A stretch of DNA of 64,000 nt from Bog-159 sp963756605 (GTDB lineage Bacteria > Acidobacteriota > Terriglobia > Bryobacterales > Bryobacteraceae): the NCBI GenBank assembly GCA_963756605.1, contig CAVWOT010000015.1, positions 124,001 to 188,000 of the forward strand, given 5' to 3'. Positions within the stretch are counted from its first letter, which is position 1; every line of letters starts with the position of its first letter. The translations under genes were made by a program, and so were the position numbers. Positions 61,273 through 64,000 of this stretch are shown piece after piece. The notes under the pieces were generated by a model. That model did not search any database. It was not told where the DNA came from and saw only the letters and a list, made by a program, of their open reading frames with translations.

Positions 61273-62130
61273 TCAGGCTTCCTTCCTTTGCACTATGGCG
61301 CCGATCACGTTCTTGCCCCGCTCATAGGCGATCTGGTAGGCGTCACGGCGCTGCGCCCGGGTAAAGCCGTAACCGACTCCGTGGAAGTGCTCAAGACCCT
61401 TGCCCAGCACATAGGTGGCGGCGAAGGCAATGGCGCCTTTGGGGATCAACCCGGCGCCCAGCGGAATAAATCCCACCAGCTCGCGAGCCAGGGCGCGCCA
61501 GCCGAAGGCGCCCGCGCCTATCGAAATCAGTTCGGGGAGCTGTTTGTCGTATCCCACTTCTTTATCGCTGGCGGCCGCGACCATAAATGCCATGCGCACC
61601 TGGTTCATGGTGATGAAGGCCGTGTCGGAAGCGAATTCTCCCACGGCCCATGGCAATTCCAGGACGCTGGGGATTACGTTGGGCAGGGCACTGGCGACCG
61701 CGAAGATGCCGTTCTCGCGCGCCACGGCGGTAATGATGCGGTCGACCACCGGTTTGCGGAAAGCATAGAAACTCCGCGCCAAGGCCAAGCCCAGATCTTC
61801 GCGCGCCTTCACGATCTCCTGCACTGTGCGGCCGGGATCGTTGCGGTAGAAACGAAATGCCGTCTTAGGGCAAGGCAGATTCTGTTCATACAGCACCAGG
61901 TCGAACTTTTTAGGAATGTCGGGATCGGTGGCGCGGTGCACGGTCTCGATCACCTGCATGCGCTTGTCATGTGAGACTTCCGGGGGCGTCAGGAAGTCTT
62001 CCATTTCGGCGTATGCGGCGCCGCTGTTGGCGACCAACCCGACCAACACGGGACGATCCGCACGTTCGCGCACGTCACGCGGACTGAGCAAGGAAAACGC
62101 GGATGTGGCTTGTTTGAAGTACCGGAGCAT
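61273..62130 (-). CDS. Hypothetical protein with DUF697-like C-terminus
   Basis: 285 residues from ATG 62130 (MLRYFKQATSAFSLLSPRDV). The N-terminal half has ERADRPVLVGLVANSGAAYA and YEQNLPCPKTAFRFYRNDPG. The C-terminal half is rich in Gly/Ala helices (IPSVLELPWAVGEFASDTAF, ELISIGAGAFGWRALARELV, GFIPLGAGLIPKGAIAFAAT), a pattern shared with DUF697-type GTPase-associated membrane proteins. No GTPase motif is present. An open frame to 62349 only translates the palindromic repeat and should be ignored. It is the first gene of a pair with the M19 dipeptidase. Confidence 0.8.
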   Translation of the reverse strand: MLRYFKQATSAFSLLSPRDVRERADRPVLVGLVANSGAAYAEMEDFLTPPEVSHDKRMQVIETVHRATDPDIPKKFDLVLYEQNLPCPKTAFRFYRNDPGRTVQEIVKAREDLGLALARSFYAFRKPVVDRIITAVARENGIFAVASALPNVIPSVLELPWAVGEFASDTAFITMNQVRMAFMVAAASDKEVGYDKQLPELISIGAGAFGWRALARELVGFIPLGAGLIPKGAIAFAATYVLGKGLEHFHGVGYGFTRAQRRDAYQIAYERGKNVIGAIVQRKEA

Positions 62131-62158
62131 GATGGGCGTCCTCTTCCTGGAAACGCAG

Positions 62159-62345
62159 TTTGTGGGGCAGACCTCCAGGTCTGCGCGGGTCCTCCAGGAC
62201 CCGCCCTGCGCGCTTTGGAACCAGCCGTTCCACACGCGAGCAGGCCGACGTGGTCGTCGGCCGCAGGACTGGAGTCCCGCCCCACAATTTATGCACGGGT
62301 TCGGTTGCGCGAAAACTAAATAGCATTGGGCTAAAGCCCGCCCTG
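62159..62345. repeat. Composite hairpin element, inverted copy 2
   Basis: Runs opposite to the copy at 50721-50848. It has GCAGACCTCCAGGTCTGC and GCGGGTCCTCCAGGACCCGC, then an extra segment of about 36 bases containing GGAACCAGCCGTTCC, then imperfect versions of the other two hairpins (GGCCGACGTGGTCGTCGGCC; GCAGGACTGGAGTCCCGC), then GCGCGAAAACTAA. A REP-like GGGCTAAAGCCCGCCC follows at 62328-62343. Two hairpins remain perfect and two have single mismatches. Confidence 0.88.
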
Positions 62346-62355
62346 ACATCGGGCA

Positions 62356-63927
62356 TCAGGGGCGTTCGGCTCCGCTGAGGCGGAACATCACTTGCAGCCC
62401 CTTACGCCATTCTACCCCTACACCCACACGCTGCACGTCTATGCCTGGTGAGAAAAAGCTCAGAACGATCTCGCTGGCGGGATGGAATTCGAGCGCCGGC
62501 GACACGAGAAACAGGCGGGGCGGTTCGGGTAGCAGCTGAACGCCGGGGAAATATCCATTGGGAGTGAACTCATCGCGATCGAGGTGCCATTTGACCCGCA
62601 GCCAGTAATCCAGCGCCTGCATGGGAAGCTGCAGATCGGCGGTGGCCTTCAACTCCAGCACGGCCAAGCGGCCGGACCGCTCCACGGCCAACAGATCCAG
62701 CACGCCGCGATCACCGCCGGCGAACGCAGGCACCTGATCGTAGACGGGCGCGGGTTGGAGGGGCGCGTAGATGTGCTCAACATGCGCGCGCACCTGCGAT
62801 TCGAGCCATGCTTCCGGATTGCGGCGGTAAAGCGGGTGGTCGCGATCCTCGGCCGCGGGCGAGCGGCGCGCGGCCAATTCCTGCGCCAGCCGCGCTATTT
62901 CCGGCAAGTGATGTGGGTGGGCGGTGGCGCGCCGCGCGAGACCGAAGCGCACGCCGCTCTCCGACGCCTGTGCGAACTCCACGCCGCGCACCCGCAAACT
63001 AATCGAACCATCATGCCGGGCGACGCGCTCGACTTCGGGCTGGTCCAGCAGAGGCGCGAACGGTCCCAGGGGCGCGGGCTGACGGCAGACTTCTACGCGG
63101 GTATCCACATTCCCGAAATCGGCGGGATCGATATGTGCGGTGAAATCGTGTTCGTCGTAGGCGAACAATTCGTAGCGCGCGGCCTCCTCGTTCAACCAGG
63201 GCAGGCGCAGGCTGGTGTGGCGCTCCTGGCCGCGCGGCACGTAGAGCGCGAGTCCCTCGATGGCGATACGCTTCTCGCGGCGGCGCAAATGATCGAGCCA
63301 GATCAGCCCGAAGGTCAGCAGTCCGGCGGAATCGCTTTCCGGCGGCGCGCCGATGGCGGCCCATCCGCTTTGCCCGCGGCGCAGGAACGCGCGGGGATAA
63401 CTGGGGGACAGGCTGGCTTCCAGGTTAGGCTCGGCGCTGATCTCGGCCAGCGTCCAATCGGGGAACTGGCGGCTGAGGAACTGCCGGAAGCGTTCACGGA
63501 AGATCAGGCGTTCGCTGCGGCGTTCGAAATCCTGGCTGGAGGGGCGCGCCAGGTCCACCAGGAACAGGCGGCCTTCGCGGTGGGCGAATTGTTCGACGAC
63601 CAGCTCCAGCCGGCCGCGCGACTGATGGGCGACGCCGGTCACGCGCCGCACCAGGTTGCGCGTGTCGTCCCAGGCCTGGAGGGTCAGGCGGGAGTTGCGC
63701 AGTTGGAGGGCGTAATTATCGGCGGCCAGCGGCAGGAGCGGCTCGCCTGGTTCGAGGAGGGCGGGGCGGCGCGACGATTTCAGAAAGTTTTCGATGGTGG
63801 CTTGCGTGTCGGCGGGAGGTGCGGCCTGGGTCACTAGGAGAGGTGGGCTGGGGGGGCGGGAGTTCTCGGCAAAGTTTGCTGCTGTGAGCGCCTGGTCTAT
63901 ACTTACTTCTGAATATGCGAATAACAT
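62356..63927 (-). CDS. Hypothetical protein with PD-(D/E)XK nuclease-like C-terminus
   Basis: 523 residues from ATG 63927, with GAGG six bases upstream. The N-terminal 330 residues are unassigned, with many basic positions (RLIFRERFRQFLSRQFPDWT) and APPESDSAGLLTFGLIWLDH near residue 210. The C-terminal part contains the sequence GVLDLLAVERSGRLAVLELK (about residues 430-450), the Asp...Glu-x-Lys pattern of PD-(D/E)XK nuclease folds, preceded by ESQVRAHVEHIYAPLQP. DNA cleavage is not proven. The annotated start is unusual: it overlaps the divergent gene's start by 13 bases. Confidence 0.75.
   Translation of the reverse strand: MLFAYSEVSIDQALTAANFAENSRPPSPPLLVTQAAPPADTQATIENFLKSSRRPALLEPGEPLLPLAADNYALQLRNSRLTLQAWDDTRNLVRRVTGVAHQSRGRLELVVEQFAHREGRLFLVDLARPSSQDFERRSERLIFRERFRQFLSRQFPDWTLAEISAEPNLEASLSPSYPRAFLRRGQSGWAAIGAPPESDSAGLLTFGLIWLDHLRRREKRIAIEGLALYVPRGQERHTSLRLPWLNEEAARYELFAYDEHDFTAHIDPADFGNVDTRVEVCRQPAPLGPFAPLLDQPEVERVARHDGSISLRVRGVEFAQASESGVRFGLARRATAHPHHLPEIARLAQELAARRSPAAEDRDHPLYRRNPEAWLESQVRAHVEHIYAPLQPAPVYDQVPAFAGGDRGVLDLLAVERSGRLAVLELKATADLQLPMQALDYWLRVKWHLDRDEFTPNGYFPGVQLLPEPPRLFLVSPALEFHPASEIVLSFFSPGIDVQRVGVGVEWRKGLQVMFRLSGAERP
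63875..63903 (+). promoter_or_regulatory. Candidate promoter for the divergent secreted protein
   Basis: TTTGCT (63875-63880) and TATACT (63898-63903) are spaced by 17 bases, ending 11 bases before ATG 63915. The -35 box is weak. It would lie inside the first codons of the opposite-strand gene. Confidence 0.45.
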
Positions 63928-64000
63928 GCGCTGCCTCGCTAGTCCTGGCGAGCTGTAATCTGGCATTCGCTCAGAGCTATTCGATTATCACGCGGCACAG
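63915..64000 (+). CDS. Secreted protein, N-terminal part only
   Basis: ATG 63915 opens MRITCAASLVLASCNLAFAQ followed by SYSIITRH to the window end. This is a clear signal peptide with a cleavage site after FAQ, and the following short strand resembles the opening of long secreted propeller proteins of Solibacter relatives (which begin like AQSYTIxT). Only 28 residues are available, so no family can be assigned. Confidence 0.65.
   Translation, partial: MRITCAASLVLASCNLAFAQSYSIITRH

Noticed and set aside
61273..62349. Long N-terminal extension of the 61273 gene
   Set aside because: The extra 73 residues are a translation of the composite palindromic repeat (arginine, glycine and cysteine-rich). 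A normal start, ATG 62130, lies just inside the repeat boundary.
62584..63837. 417-residue open frame on the plus strand
   Set aside because: It is antisense to the PD-(D/E)XK-like gene, has no ribosome site or domain and is rich in Gly, Ala and Arg, as expected for the complement of a high-GC gene.
1..64000. CRISPR array or tRNA/rRNA genes
   Set aside because: The palindromic repeats vary in spacing and are not separated by equal spacers. No cloverleaf with conserved tRNA positions or ribosomal RNA sequence was found by eye, though a tool search could still find a tRNA.

Overview
The window looks like chromosome from a soil Acidobacterium of the Solibacter/Bryobacter group (Bryobacterales). 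This is inferred from content: a Solibacter-type TIGR03437 secreted protein, a truncated Acidobacterial duplicated orphan permease (ADOP), a VPS10/BNR protein, an S53 pro-kumamolisin peptidase, an FG-GAP protein, several secreted glycoside hydrolases, a fused E2-E1 2-oxoglutarate dehydrogenase, moderately high GC and many short palindromic intergenic repeats. No rRNA, tRNA or CRISPR array was found by eye.

Layout. 1-890 is the partial TIGR03437 protein. 935-6589 is a tightly coupled minus-strand operon: MazG, GNAT acyltransferase, N-succinylamino-acid racemase/MenC-like enolase, EamA transporter, MFS transporter, SDR. 7383-14229 is a carbohydrate block (epimerase, Tat-exported GH2, FG-GAP protein, divergent GH39). 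14253-18340 has a MocR regulator facing a cupin-DoxX-NTF2-EamA operon across a perfect inverted repeat. 18383-22441 has an APH(6)-like kinase and a large VPS10/BNR protein. 22455-31507 is a redox block: a Pho-box-like tandem repeat, a catalase-like protein (y4iL type), a GMC oxidoreductase, then, behind a strong promoter with an embedded inverted repeat, an unknown 155-residue protein, a duplicated-domain membrane protein, a DyP peroxidase and a membrane-anchored cytochrome c. 31549-38665 has a Tat-exported GH94-like enzyme, a dead GH44 gene, an alpha-helical enzyme-like protein and an S9 peptidase. 38743-40631 is pncB-pncA NAD salvage. 40698-45245 is a Gld-type ABC system with a DUF4340 protein.

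45480-48180 and 54728-58430 are gene graveyards. The first holds a coupled TPR protein/O-antigen ligase pair broken by many frameshifts. The second packs pieces of a Ser/Thr kinase, HNH nuclease, two transposases, a TlpA thioredoxin, a ParB domain, a PD40 propeller and an Ig-like domain around an internally deleted IS with intact ends. Between them are an intact S53 peptidase and kgd. The window ends with a truncated ADOP permease, an M19 dipeptidase operon, a PD-(D/E)XK-like protein and the start of a secreted protein.

Two items deserve most attention. One is the 22.5-31.5 kb peroxidase/catalase/cytochrome cluster with its two regulatory sites. The other is a dispersed palindrome family whose most elaborate form (50721-50848, with an inverted relative at 62159-62319) is a string of four perfect hairpins, most of them centred on CT-NN-AG.
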